From positions 1 to 28,038 of the forward strand of contig DGSL01000002.1 of the NCBI GenBank assembly GCA_002393965.1: a stretch of 28,038 nt of DNA, given 5' to 3'. A model generated the notes under the pieces. It made no database searches, was not told where the DNA came from, and saw nothing but the letters and a program-made list of their open reading frames with translations. Below, piece after piece: positions 7,585 to 16,145 of the stretch. Numbering within the stretch: the stretch's first letter is position 1; each line of letters opens with the position of its first letter. Made by a program: the position numbers and the translations under genes. This stretch comes from Bacteroidales bacterium UBA4363 (GTDB taxonomy: Bacteria; Bacteroidota; Bacteroidia; Bacteroidales; Paludibacteraceae).

Positions 7585-7656
7585 TGGTACCTCCTGGAAT
7601 TGAACCAGGGACACATGGATTTTCAGTCCATTGCTCTACCACTGAGCTAAGGTACC
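7585..7656 (-). tRNA. tRNA-Phe (anticodon GAA)
   Basis: The minus strand folds as a 72-nt cloverleaf including the discriminator A. The acceptor stem is GGTACCT with AGGTACC, the D-arm contains AGCTCAGTGGTAGAGC, the anticodon stem ATGGA/TCCAT encloses CTGAAAA with anticodon GAA, and the T-arm contains GGTTCAATTCC. The 3' CCA is not encoded. A promoter of the Bacteroidetes type lies just upstream and a bidirectional terminator just downstream, so it is a single-gene unit. Confidence 0.98.
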
Positions 7657-7674
7657 TTTCTCCGAAAAGCGATG

Positions 7675-7704
7675 CAAAGATAGATATCTTTTTCGTTTTC
7701 ACAA
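7675..7704 (-). promoter_or_regulatory. Promoter for tRNA-Phe
   Basis: On the minus strand TTG (7704-7702), a 19-bp spacer and TATCTTTG (7682-7675) match the Bacteroidetes consensus. The predicted transcript start is about 10 bp ahead of the mature tRNA 5' end at 7656. Confidence 0.75.
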
Positions 7705-7756
7705 GCATTTGACCACCTTTTTCTCAATACTTTTTTTAAAAGAGAAGAAAAAAGTG

Positions 7757-8014
7757 TTATTGCTCCACATCCTCAAATTCTACTTCTTGCGCTGACGACT
7801 TGTCAAACACGGGATGACCTCTTTTCGATGATTTTTTTTGTGCGGATGAAAAACCTTCATTAGGCGTAGCTTGTTGTTTTCTTCGAAAAAAAGAGAAGAC
7901 ATTCCTCAGATTGGCAAAACCGCCTATCATTCGGATGAAAAACAACACGATACCTATTACCAGGAAGAGAAGGAGAAACAGAAAGAGCAGAAGCAGGACT
8001 AACAGGATATACAT
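7757..8014 (-). CDS. Small membrane protein, DUF4834-like
   Basis: This 85-residue protein has one very hydrophobic N-terminal segment (about residues 2-30, almost only Leu, Ile, Val and Phe), then a short basic stretch (FFRRKQQ) and a polar tail ending in the acidic EVEFEDVEQ. The tail lies in the cytoplasm if the positive-inside rule holds. This pattern (membrane anchor, then a polar region with xxFDKxxxxxVEFEDVE) matches the Bacteroidetes-only DUF4834 family as I remember it, for which no function is known. It follows the thioredoxin-like gene by 12 bp, so the two are likely co-transcribed and may share an envelope role. Confidence 0.75.
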   Translation of the reverse strand: MYILLVLLLLFLFLLLFLVIGIVLFFIRMIGGFANLRNVFSFFRRKQQATPNEGFSSAQKKSSKRGHPVFDKSSAQEVEFEDVEQ

Positions 8015-8026
8015 GCTGACAAGTGC

Positions 8027-8524
8027 TTAGTTTCTCTTCACCTTGAGAAAATTTTCTATTACGTTTTCGAGTGCTTCTTTGGGTAACACTCCTACGGTTG
8101 TACCTGGTTTTCCCCCATCCGAAGGAAAAAAAACGAGTGTCGGTACGGACTGAATGCCGACCACCTCTGACAATTCGCTGTTTTGGTCGATATCAATTCG
8201 GTAAAAACGTACCTTTCCTTGATATTCAGAGGCCAAATCATCCAAAACAGGGGACAACTGCCTGCATGGCCCACACCAGGTGGCATAAAAATCCACCACA
8301 ACCGGCATAGAACCCAGGAAATGGTACTCTTCGCTCGTATAGTCCGTTACCTGAGTCCTGAATTGTTCCTGAGTAATCGTAATTACGCTATCTATCAACT
8401 GGGGATCTTGCATAAATATTGTATCTGACATATCGTGTTTCGAAGGACTTTGATTCTTTCCGCAACCCATTAATAGGAGCAGGAAAAAGACCCACAAGAA
8501 TCGACCTTTCTCATTATATGACAT
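8027..8524 (-). CDS. Thioredoxin-like lipoprotein
   Basis: The 165-residue product has a lipoprotein signal peptide (FLWVFFLLLLMGC, lipidated Cys21) and a thioredoxin domain from about residue 55 to the end. The active site WCGPC lies at 83-87 (Cys84 and Cys87), and the cis-proline is in SVPTLVFF. It should act as a membrane-anchored thiol-disulfide protein on the periplasmic side; whether it reduces or oxidises cannot be told. The CGPC sequence is that of classical reducing thioredoxins rather than of cytochrome-maturation TlpA/ResA types. The DUF4834-like gene follows 12 bp downstream. Confidence 0.9.
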   Translation of the reverse strand: MSYNEKGRFLWVFFLLLLMGCGKNQSPSKHDMSDTIFMQDPQLIDSVITITQEQFRTQVTDYTSEEYHFLGSMPVVVDFYATWCGPCRQLSPVLDDLASEYQGKVRFYRIDIDQNSELSEVVGIQSVPTLVFFPSDGGKPGTTVGVLPKEALENVIENFLKVKRN

Positions 8525-8611
8525 CCTGATTATGGAGAATAAAATTAGGACACCCCTTCATGAATCCTTCACGACGACTGCCCTAATTATCAGTTTCTTC
8601 TTAGAAAAAAA

Positions 8612-9625
8612 TCATTTCACATTGCCGACCTTAATCAGGTATTCTGCAATCTGAACAGCATTCAATGCAGCTCCTTTTCGGATCTGGTCTCCTGTCAGCC
8701 ATAGCGTGTTGGAATGATCGTCAGCCAGGTCCTTACGCACCCGACCTACATAGACTTCGTCATGACCGGCAGATTCCAGAGGCATAGGGTATATGTAATT
8801 CTGAGGATCATCCTTCAGAATCACGCCCGGAGCCTTAGACAGTGCTTGACGAATCTCCTCTACTGAAAGAGGTTTCTCTGTTCTGAACCATACGGACTCG
8901 GAATGCGAACGCAACGAACTTACGCGAACGCAGGTTGCGGATGTGCGAACGTCACTGTGCAGGATCTTCCGGGTCTCGTTGAACATCTTCATCTCCTCTT
9001 TTGTGTAGTCATTTTCCGTCATCTTGTCTATCTGAGGAATGACATTGTATGCCAATTGGTGAGGAAATTTCTCAATGTGAGTAGTACTTCCTGTCTCAAC
9101 GATATCCTTATACTGCTGCTGAACTTCTGCCATAGCTGCCGCTCCGGCTCCCGAAGCAGACTGATAGCTGGAAACATGGATAGACTGGATATGAGACAAC
9201 TTATCTATCGGTTTCAACACCACAACCATCATGATGGTCGTACAGTTCGGATTGGCAATGATGCCTCGCGGACGATTCAATGCGTCCTCTGCATTGCATT
9301 CTGGCACCACGAGTGGCACATCATCATCCATACGGAATGCACTGGAATTATCAATCATAACGGCTCCGTATTTCGTTATATCAGCTGCAAACTCCTTGCT
9401 GGTGCCCGCTCCGGCACTGGTGAAAACAATATCAATATCCTTAAAATCATCTCCATGAACCAACTCCTTCACCGTCAGCTTTTTTCCTGCGTATTCATAT
9501 TGGCGACCTGCACTTCTGCTCGATCCGAACAGTACTAATTCATCCATTGGGAACTTACGTTCTTCCAGAACGCGGAGAAACTCTTGTCCTACAGCTCCTG
9601 ATGCACCTACGATAGCAACTTTCAT
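8612..9625 (-). CDS. asd: Aspartate-semialdehyde dehydrogenase
   Basis: The 337-residue product reduces L-aspartyl-4-phosphate to aspartate semialdehyde with NADPH, the branch point to lysine/diaminopimelate, threonine and methionine. The N-terminal nucleotide-binding motif GASGAVG is at 7-13, and the catalytic Cys128 lies in NPNCTT. Length and layout match the family. A TAnnTTTG element (TACCTTTG, 9706-9699 on the minus strand) lies about 75 bp upstream. That leaves a leader too short for a lysine riboswitch. It appears to be transcribed alone. Confidence 0.97.
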   Translation of the reverse strand: MKVAIVGASGAVGQEFLRVLEERKFPMDELVLFGSSRSAGRQYEYAGKKLTVKELVHGDDFKDIDIVFTSAGAGTSKEFAADITKYGAVMIDNSSAFRMDDDVPLVVPECNAEDALNRPRGIIANPNCTTIMMVVVLKPIDKLSHIQSIHVSSYQSASGAGAAAMAEVQQQYKDIVETGSTTHIEKFPHQLAYNVIPQIDKMTENDYTKEEMKMFNETRKILHSDVRTSATCVRVSSLRSHSESVWFRTEKPLSVEEIRQALSKAPGVILKDDPQNYIYPMPLESAGHDEVYVGRVRKDLADDHSNTLWLTGDQIRKGAALNAVQIAEYLIKVGNVK

Positions 9626-9698
9626 TCTTATTTACTTTTTATGTATAATTTCTTATTTTTGTTCGTAATTATTCACAAGACATGGAATAATGCGGACA

Positions 9699-9706
9699 CA
9701 AAGGTA
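9699..9706 (-). promoter_or_regulatory. -7 element for asd
   Basis: TACCTTTG on the minus strand matches TAnnTTTG. No convincing TTG is found 18-20 bp upstream. The predicted leader is about 67 nt. Confidence 0.4.
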
Positions 9707-9760
9707 GTATATTTTTCAATATTTAAGTTCTTCCATCTTTTTAAAAGACGTCACTACCCA

Positions 9761-10792
9761 ATGGACATCTATTCCATCATTCCCGAGCATCAACGAGTCC
9801 TTATTGCCCCTCTAAACTGGGGGCTTGGCCATGCGACACGTTGCATTCCCATCATCCGTACTCTCAGACAACTCGGTCATGAAATCCTCATTGCCGCTGA
9901 CGGAAGACCATTGAGACTTCTACAAGAAGAATTCAAAGACCAGAAGCACATTGAATTTCTTCGTTTCCCCGGATTGGACATTTCCTATGACAAGGGAAAC
10001 GTCTCCCGTTCCATCCTCTGGCATCTGCCATCCTTTCTGTTGCTCATTTACAAGGAACATCGCCAGCTGCAGGACCTCATAGAGAAGAATCATATCACCT
10101 GGGTTATTTCCGACAACCGATTTGGTCTTTGGACGAGTCTTGTTCCCTGCGTCTATATCACTCACCAGTTAATGATCAAAGCGCCCCGAAGTCTGAAGTG
10201 GACCGAAGGGTTGCTGCATTATCTCCACCTTCGATTCATCAAACGTTACACTTTTTGCTGGATTCCTGACTACAAAGAAGACAATGGACTGAGTGGAGAC
10301 TTGAGCCATTTCTACCCTTTACCTGCCAATGCCCGTTTCATCGGACCCTTGAGCCGTTTCGCCGGTTTATACCCTTTTAACATCAAGGAGTCGGAACTTT
10401 TCCATACCGTTGCCGTCATAAGCGGTCCGGAGCCTCAACGCACCGATTTTGAAGATAAGGTTGTACGGGAACTTCTGAAAAAGGGGACGAAAGCTTTAGT
10501 TGTCTGTGGTCAACCCGATACTGGCAGCAAACGCGTCATTCAAAACGTCACGCTGGTACCACATCTTTCCTCTCGCCTGCTCATGACGCACCTCATCCAT
10601 GCCCGTCGCGTTATCTGCCGCTGCGGATATTCCAGCGTCATGGATCTTCACATCCTGCATAAACGTGCCGAAATCACCCCAACCAAAGGACAGACAGAAC
10701 AGGAATACTTATACGACTTTCTCATCAGGAAGAACCTGCATGACAGGTGGCTGGAAGACGGCTACATTGGATCAACATCCAAAGCTACCTGA
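9761..10792 (+). CDS. MurG-like glycosyltransferase (GT-B fold)
   Basis: The 343-residue protein starts at ATG 9761, directly before a MurG-like N-terminus (RVLIAPLNWGLGHATRCIPI at 12-31), where the glycine-rich loop with GLGHATR is typical of GT-B nucleotide-sugar transferases. In the C-terminal half, VVCGQPD, HLSSRLLMTHLIHARRVICRCGYSSVMD and PTKGQTEQEYL fit the donor-sugar-binding region of glycosyltransferase family 28. An in-frame ATG at 9641 would add a hydrophobic stretch with no resemblance to the family and lies in AT-rich intergenic DNA, so I reject it. It is not MurG itself: it lacks a clear membrane-binding pattern and is not in a cell-wall gene cluster. The acceptor is unknown. 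Its last 31 bp overlap the 3' end of priA on the other strand. Confidence 0.8.
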   Translation: MDIYSIIPEHQRVLIAPLNWGLGHATRCIPIIRTLRQLGHEILIAADGRPLRLLQEEFKDQKHIEFLRFPGLDISYDKGNVSRSILWHLPSFLLLIYKEHRQLQDLIEKNHITWVISDNRFGLWTSLVPCVYITHQLMIKAPRSLKWTEGLLHYLHLRFIKRYTFCWIPDYKEDNGLSGDLSHFYPLPANARFIGPLSRFAGLYPFNIKESELFHTVAVISGPEPQRTDFEDKVVRELLKKGTKALVVCGQPDTGSKRVIQNVTLVPHLSSRLLMTHLIHARRVICRCGYSSVMDLHILHKRAEITPTKGQTEQEYLYDFLIRKNLHDRWLEDGYIGSTSKAT

Positions 10793-13227
10793 ATACCCTT
10801 ATAGCATTCCAGCGACAAAATCTCTTTGGATGTCTTTGCCAGCAGACCTTTTGCTTCCTTTATCGACGCATTTGCCTCTACTTTCAGCAGAATTTGTTTG
10901 ATATACTTATTCTGGACACGACCGACAGGAGGATTGTCCGGTCCCAACACTCGAGAGCCGAACACCACTCGAAGGCGGTGCGCCATTGCATTAGAAGCAC
11001 TCAACGTCACCTGTTCACTGCGGTGCTTGATCTGCACACGTATCAGACGGAAAAACGGAGGATACTTGAATTGTCTGCGTTCCGCCATCTGCTCATTGTA
11101 AAGACTCTTGTAGTCGTTTCGTATTACCTGGAGCAGAACGGGGTGATTTGCTTCGGATGTCTGTATGATGACTCGCCCGCTTTTATCCGCCCTTCCCGCT
11201 CTCCCACTTACCTGAGCCATCAATTGAAAGGCGCGTTCATATGCCCGGAAATCCGGAAAATTCAGCAAGGTATCGGCATTCAGAATGCCGACCAATGACA
11301 CATTTCGGAAATCCAGGCCCTTCGTCACCATCTGCGTGCCGATCAGGACATCCAGATCTCCTTCCTCGAACCTTGTCAGAATGGTTTCATAGGCGTCCTT
11401 AGAACGTGTCGTATCAAGATCCATACGCGCGATTCTGACACTTGGGAATATCTGTCTCAGCTCTTCTTCCACCTTCTCGGTTCCGAACCCTACCGCATTA
11501 TATCTCTCGCTGCCACATTTAGGACATTGCTCCGTCAATGACTCCGTATGACCGCAATAATGACAGGTAAGGGCTCTGTATGTACGATGGACCGTAAGGG
11601 TCACGTCACAGTTTCTGCATTTGGGGATATACCCGCAATCAGGACACTCCATGAATGGGGCATAGCCGCGTCTGTTCTGAAACAGAATGACCTGCTCACT
11701 GCGAGACAATGACTCGCGTATTTCTGAGAGCAGGCGTGGGGAAAACAATCCCTTCATCTGTTTACGGTGACGAAGGGAACGGACATCAACGCATTCTACC
11801 GTTGGCATGGTCACATGTTGGTACCGGTGCAACATCTCAACAAACCCATACCGGCCAATCTGTGCATTGTTGTAACTTTCTATTGAAGGTGTCGCACTGC
11901 CAAGAATCACCTTGGCTCCCGTTTGTGTGGCCAGAACGATAGCGGCATTACGTGCGTGATAACGAGGCGCTGGATCATATTGCTTATAGGTCGTTTCATG
12001 TTCTTCATCCACGATAACCAGTCCCAGTCGGCGAAAAGGCAGAAAGATAGAGGAACGCACACCCACTATCACATCGTACTGATCTCCTTTCAGGAGATTT
12101 TTCCACACCTCGACCCGCTCCGCATCGGGAAATCTGCTGTGATACACGCACAAACGCTTCCCAAAGACACGTTTGAGACGGTTCGTAATCTGTGTTGTCA
12201 GGGCTATTTCCGGCAAAAGGAACAGGACCTGTTTTCCTTGCTTGACAACGGAAGACATCAAATGAATATACACTTCCGTCTTACCACTCGCAGTCACTCC
12301 ATGCAACAACAGCGTTGTCTTCTCCTTCCATTGTTCGCATATCGCCTCGTAAGCCTTCTGCTGTTCGTCACTCAACGGATATGGAGGTTGTGTTTTCCCT
12401 TTGTAATCCTGCAAACGCCCTTCTTCACGTTGTGAGATTTTCAAGAGCCCCTTTCTGACCAACGCTTGCAAAGGTGCCGTGTCAGTTTGTGCCTCCCTGA
12501 GCAACAGGGACTTTCTCACCTCCCCTGTTTCCGGGTCAGACGCTTCTTTCAACAGGCGAGTCATGGCATTCCAAACCTTCATCTGTTTGGGTGCCCCGTT
12601 CAGACCTTTCAAGATAAGACTCTCCGCTTCCTTCGACATAGAAGACTCGGAAAAAGAAACATAGTCCACACGCTTCGGCCTGTAGGTCTCAACCATCTTC
12701 TCATAGACAAATAGCAGACGGAGATCAAGCAGTTTCTTCAGCATAGGCATGACATTTTGTGTCTTCATTTGCCTGCCGAGATCCTTGAGACTCATTTTTT
12801 GTGAATCCCGAACCAACTGATAGACCTTTCGTTCGCGCTCCGTCAGTTCTGCCAAGAGAGCCTCATCTGGTTGCTGTTCGCAGGCAGCAACCTCTGTCTC
12901 GCTCTCCAGCTTCAGCCCGCTTGGTAGAGCCGCTCTATATACCTCTCCCAGTTCGCATTGATAATAATCGGCAATCCATTCCCACAATCGAATCTGTTCC
13001 GGCAGGACAACAGGATGGTCATCCATCACGTCCTGTATGTCCTTTAATGTAATTCCATGTGGGGGAGAATCATGTAACTTATGAACAATGCCTGCGTATA
13101 ACTTTGAGCCCACTGGTACGATGACCCGCTTTCCAACCGACACCTTTCCACTGAAATCGGAGGGGATGGAATAGGAAAAATCGCCAGCTACACGCAATGG
13201 TAGTATGACATCGGCATATCCGCTCAT
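10762..13227 (-). CDS. priA: Primosomal protein N' (replication restart helicase PriA)
   Basis: The 821-residue product is the superfamily-2 helicase that reloads the replisome at stalled forks. The N-terminal DNA-binding domain (about 1-110) starts YADVILPLRVAGDFSYSIP. The helicase core has Walker A GVTASGKT (Lys316) and the DEEH box (407-410). A zinc-binding insert with four CxxC pairs lies at about 528-571 (CPDCG...CRNC...CHYCG...CPKCG). The helicase C-terminal domain follows, with VSGRAGRADKSG. recJ lies 23 bp upstream on the same strand, so recJ and priA form a likely repair/restart operon. The 3' end overlaps the convergent glycosyltransferase gene. Confidence 0.97.
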   Translation of the reverse strand: MSGYADVILPLRVAGDFSYSIPSDFSGKVSVGKRVIVPVGSKLYAGIVHKLHDSPPHGITLKDIQDVMDDHPVVLPEQIRLWEWIADYYQCELGEVYRAALPSGLKLESETEVAACEQQPDEALLAELTERERKVYQLVRDSQKMSLKDLGRQMKTQNVMPMLKKLLDLRLLFVYEKMVETYRPKRVDYVSFSESSMSKEAESLILKGLNGAPKQMKVWNAMTRLLKEASDPETGEVRKSLLLREAQTDTAPLQALVRKGLLKISQREEGRLQDYKGKTQPPYPLSDEQQKAYEAICEQWKEKTTLLLHGVTASGKTEVYIHLMSSVVKQGKQVLFLLPEIALTTQITNRLKRVFGKRLCVYHSRFPDAERVEVWKNLLKGDQYDVIVGVRSSIFLPFRRLGLVIVDEEHETTYKQYDPAPRYHARNAAIVLATQTGAKVILGSATPSIESYNNAQIGRYGFVEMLHRYQHVTMPTVECVDVRSLRHRKQMKGLFSPRLLSEIRESLSRSEQVILFQNRRGYAPFMECPDCGYIPKCRNCDVTLTVHRTYRALTCHYCGHTESLTEQCPKCGSERYNAVGFGTEKVEEELRQIFPSVRIARMDLDTTRSKDAYETILTRFEEGDLDVLIGTQMVTKGLDFRNVSLVGILNADTLLNFPDFRAYERAFQLMAQVSGRAGRADKSGRVIIQTSEANHPVLLQVIRNDYKSLYNEQMAERRQFKYPPFFRLIRVQIKHRSEQVTLSASNAMAHRLRVVFGSRVLGPDNPPVGRVQNKYIKQILLKVEANASIKEAKGLLAKTSKEILSLECYKGIQVALDVDPM

Positions 13228-13250
13228 CGTCTTTTTCTCGTCACGTTCCT

Positions 13251-14963
13251 TTACTCTTCGTCCACTTTGATGTCTTGTACCATCAGTTGAACAGAATTGA
13301 AACGGGTCTCCTCAATCGTATAGCAGATCGAAACGGGTTTCCCTTCTTTGATGGGCTGCAGATACGCTCCCTTTCGAAAGGCAATTCCGTTTATCACAGA
13401 ACTTCCGCTTCCGTCTGTCACTTCCAGCTTCAGATGTTCATTTTCCCTGCCTACCAAATGCGTATTTCCGGCATCGACCACTCCCTTTGTACAGAAGATG
13501 GGTTTTGCGTTTTCGGGACCGAACGGATTGAATTGACGCAGAAGACGGCAGAATCGAGGCGTTATATCGGAGAAGTCAAGGTAGGCATCTATGTCTATTT
13601 GCGGCATCTGCTGCTCCGGTTTTATGTTTTGACGGACGTATTCCTCAAATCGTTCTGTGAAAAGCTCCAGATTTTCCTCTTTCATTGCCAACCCCACCGC
13701 ATAGATATGTCCTCCGAAATTTTCCAGCAAGTCCTTGCAGGACTCTACGGCAGCATAAATATCAAATCCGGGAACCGACCGCGCGGATCCTGTTATCACG
13801 CCATTACTTTGAGTCAAGACGATGGTCGGACGATAAAACTTCTCCGAAAGTCGCGATGCGACAATGGCGATAACCCCCTTATGCCAATTCGGGTCGTACA
13901 CAACCACTGATGCCTTCTCCTTTTGAGACTCATCCTTTTTCAGTTTCTCCAGAACCTCCTCCGTGATGCTTTTATCCAACCCTTTGCGTACGTCGTTCTG
14001 ATGATCTATCTCTTGACATCGTTGGCGGGCAAATTCAGCATCATTTGCAATGAGCAGCTCCACCGCATCACGGGCCTGTTTGATTCTGCCACTTGCATTG
14101 ATTCGGGGACCTATCTTGAAGACGATATCACTTATCAGCATCTCCTTATTTGCCAGACCTGCTATTCTAATCACATTTTTCAGACCGAGACTCGGATTGG
14201 CATTGAGCTGTTTCAAACCGTAATAGGCGAGTATACGATTTTCACCCGTAATAGGTACGATGTCCGAAGCAATGGAAACAGCGACAAGATCCAACATGGC
14301 TATCAGGCTGTTGGTCTCTATTCCATTACTCTGAGCGAATGCCTGCATAAACTTGAAACCCACACCGCATCCACAGAGGTGCTTGTAAGGATACGGACAT
14401 CCTTCACGTTTGGGATCTAATACGGCCACGGCATCTGGCAGTTTCTCGTCTGCGTTGTGATGATCACAGATAATGAAGTCTATGCCAAACTGTTTGGCAT
14501 ACTCCACCTTTTCAACGGCCTTAATTCCGCAATCCAGCGTTATGATCAGCGAACATCCGTGTTCCCGTGCATAGTCAATCCCTTGATACGACACTCCGGA
14601 GCCCTCATTGTCACGATCGGGGAGATAATACAGAACTTCTTGATGAAATTGCCTAAGGTATTTATAGACCAAAGACACTGCCGTTGTTCCGTCAACATCG
14701 TAATCCCCATAAATCAGGATTGACTCGCGCTTTCTCAACGCATCATTCAGTCGCTCCACTGCTTTATCCATATCCCTCATCAGAAACGGATTATGCAAAT
14801 CCGTCAGACGAGGATGGAAGAAGCATCGTGCTTCATGAGTATTCTCTACGCCTCGCTGCACAAGCAGCTGGGCCAAAACCGGGTAAATTCCTAAATCTTT
14901 TGCTATCTGTTCTTTCTGGTCTTTCTGCCTGTTTGTTAAGGTGAAAAAGTTCCAATTAACCAT
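13251..14963 (-). CDS. recJ: Single-stranded-DNA-specific exonuclease RecJ
   Basis: The 570-residue product is a 5'-3' single-strand exonuclease of the DHH phosphoesterase family. The metal-binding motifs are clear: GDYDVDG (86-92), LDCG (143-146) and DHH (167-169). A DHHA1 domain follows, with GGHIYAVGLAMKEENL-type residues, where many homologues have GGH.xAxG, and then a C-terminal OB-fold region. It is the first gene of a recJ-priA pair. The ATG at 14963 gives the usual N-terminus for the family. I see no good -7 element directly upstream; the preceding 490 bp are described separately. Confidence 0.97.
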   Translation of the reverse strand: MVNWNFFTLTNRQKDQKEQIAKDLGIYPVLAQLLVQRGVENTHEARCFFHPRLTDLHNPFLMRDMDKAVERLNDALRKRESILIYGDYDVDGTTAVSLVYKYLRQFHQEVLYYLPDRDNEGSGVSYQGIDYAREHGCSLIITLDCGIKAVEKVEYAKQFGIDFIICDHHNADEKLPDAVAVLDPKREGCPYPYKHLCGCGVGFKFMQAFAQSNGIETNSLIAMLDLVAVSIASDIVPITGENRILAYYGLKQLNANPSLGLKNVIRIAGLANKEMLISDIVFKIGPRINASGRIKQARDAVELLIANDAEFARQRCQEIDHQNDVRKGLDKSITEEVLEKLKKDESQKEKASVVVYDPNWHKGVIAIVASRLSEKFYRPTIVLTQSNGVITGSARSVPGFDIYAAVESCKDLLENFGGHIYAVGLAMKEENLELFTERFEEYVRQNIKPEQQMPQIDIDAYLDFSDITPRFCRLLRQFNPFGPENAKPIFCTKGVVDAGNTHLVGRENEHLKLEVTDGSGSSVINGIAFRKGAYLQPIKEGKPVSICYTIEETRFNSVQLMVQDIKVDEE

Positions 14964-15380
14964 TTATATGTTGCTTTTATTTCTTGCATAGAGATAGATG
15001 GATATGTGTTTTGTGCATGCAATGCTATTCTATCTGCATGCCAGACGGCCTTCCCGGATTCTTTTCTGCTTTGAGCGTTATGCCATCCATCCCTGAGGAT
15101 GGAGACTTCCCTTCTGTTTCCTTTCCCTCCTGTCTCTTCTCGAGACACAATATCATTTCTCTGCAGACTACCCCACGGGAATGACAAGAATCTCAGGACC
15201 CCTTTCGTCTTTCAAAACGTCATTCTGTTTTTTTTTATTTTGTAAATATACTTCTTTTTATTTTGATAACCACCAGTTGCATCTAATAACATCCGACGTT
15301 TTCGCATTTCTTTTCTAAAAAAAAATTAAAAGTTTCTCTTTCAAGTCCGCTCACCTGCGACTTAATTCCCGTTTTTGGCC
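14964..15380. other. Long gap with several hairpins, no convincing gene
   Basis: No protein gene is supported here. Roughly 14985-15195 is visibly richer in G and C than the AT-rich DNA after 15200, which is unusual for a gap in this window. Inverted repeats include AGATAGA (14992-14998) with TCTATCT (15029-15035), CCATCC (15087-15092) with GGATGG (15097-15102) around a CTGA loop, and TGTCTC (15131-15136) with GAGACA (15142-15147). GAATGAC (15179-15185) pairs with GTCATTC (15219-15225), and a run of nine T follows at 15228-15236, so it may be a plus-strand terminator. A short minus-strand reading frame (about 84 codons) crosses the recJ start out of frame and looks accidental. A structured RNA or the remains of a repeat element are both possible. 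Confidence 0.35.
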
Positions 15381-15388
15381 TATCTTTG
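15381..15388 (+). promoter_or_regulatory. -7 element of the TetR-activase operon
   Basis: TATCTTTG matches TAnnTTTG, about 67 bp ahead of the TetR start codon. No TTG is found at the usual -33 spacing, which may indicate a promoter that is weak or dependent on an activator. Confidence 0.5.
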
Positions 15389-15431
15389 ACACCCGTGTTT
15401 GACACCGTATTCTGACATTGACGTCAAACAC
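15385..15431 (+). promoter_or_regulatory. Candidate operator for the TetR regulator
   Basis: GTGTTTGAC (15395-15403) and GTCAAACAC (15423-15431) form a perfect 9-bp inverted repeat with a 19-bp spacer. TTTGACACC also occurs as a direct repeat at 15385-15393 and 15398-15406, and TTGACGTCAA (15418-15427) is a 10-bp palindrome. The cluster begins inside the -7 element and covers the predicted transcript start, where a TetR-type repressor would be expected to bind. Confidence 0.6.
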
Positions 15432-15454
15432 ATCAGTCAACAAAAAAAAGACGT

Positions 15455-16090
15455 ATGAACCAGACACCTCCAAACGAGCAAAATACGGAACAACGCATAT
15501 TCAATGCCGCTCAGATGCTTTTCCTGAAAAAAGGACTGACAGACACAACCATGCAGGATATCGCCGACATGGCGGGCATCTCACGGACTGCCTTACACTA
15601 CTATTTCAGAAACAAGGAATCTCTTTTCGAGAAGAGCCTCAACAAACTGATTGAGAACATCCTGCCTGACATTGACAAAACACTCAAGAAAGACATCAGT
15701 CTGACCGAAAAGATTTGCGAGATATCCTGCAACTATATTGATCAACTGAGCAACAATGAGTTATTGCCCGGCTTCATGATTATGGAATTGAGACGCAACC
15801 CGAAAGAAATCATCTCCTTTGTTTTCAACGAGTGGACGACCATCGATTTCTCCTCCATCAAGCAACAGATGGAAAAGGAAGTGGAAGAAGGAAAAATACG
15901 GCGATTTGACATCTCCCAGATGGTCATCAATATAATGGGACTGTGCGTCTTTCCTTTTATATGCGAGCCAATACTCAAAGACGTATTCACGACATTAGGT
16001 AACCGGGAGACCTTTGAACATTTCATAGAAAAGAGAAAACAACTTGTATCGGAAATGCTCACGCTTTGGTTGCAAAAGGCAGACTCATAA
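15455..16090 (+). CDS. TetR/AcrR-family transcriptional regulator
   Basis: The 211-residue protein has the TetR N-terminal helix-turn-helix at about residues 12-58 (RIFNAAQMLFLKKGLTDTT, then IADMAGISRTALHYYFRNKESLF). The rest is an alpha-helical ligand-binding region with no family-specific motif that I recognise, although a C-terminal hydrophobic stretch (about 150-180) is typical for dimer and ligand contacts. It lies 55 bp upstream of the giant activase/dehydratase gene on the same strand. An inverted repeat at its own promoter suggests autoregulation and control of that gene. The inducer is unknown; an acyl-CoA or small organic acid would fit the neighbour, but this is a guess. Confidence 0.93.
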   Translation: MNQTPPNEQNTEQRIFNAAQMLFLKKGLTDTTMQDIADMAGISRTALHYYFRNKESLFEKSLNKLIENILPDIDKTLKKDISLTEKICEISCNYIDQLSNNELLPGFMIMELRRNPKEIISFVFNEWTTIDFSSIKQQMEKEVEEGKIRRFDISQMVINIMGLCVFPFICEPILKDVFTTLGNRETFEHFIEKRKQLVSEMLTLWLQKADS

Positions 16091-16145
16091 TCCTCCCTAT
16101 TTTCTTGACAAGACATCGATAAAAAAAATCTGAACATCATATCCT

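Noticed and set aside
8543..8588. Inverted repeat AATTAGG/CCTAATT with a 32-nt loop between the thioredoxin-like gene and asd
   Set aside because: The loop is long and there is no T-run; it is too weak to call a terminator or operator.
9626..9692. Lysine riboswitch ahead of asd
   Set aside because: The predicted leader is only about 67 nt, AT-rich and without the required stems.
9641..9760. Upstream extension of the glycosyltransferase from ATG 9641
   Set aside because: The added 40 residues read from AT-rich intergenic DNA, show no family similarity and would cover the asd promoter region; ATG 9761 starts the conserved domain.
14936..15187. Open frame of about 84 codons on the minus strand ahead of recJ
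   Set aside because: It crosses the recJ start in another frame, and its composition follows the hairpin-rich gap. I could not link it to any family, so I treat it as non-coding with low certainty.
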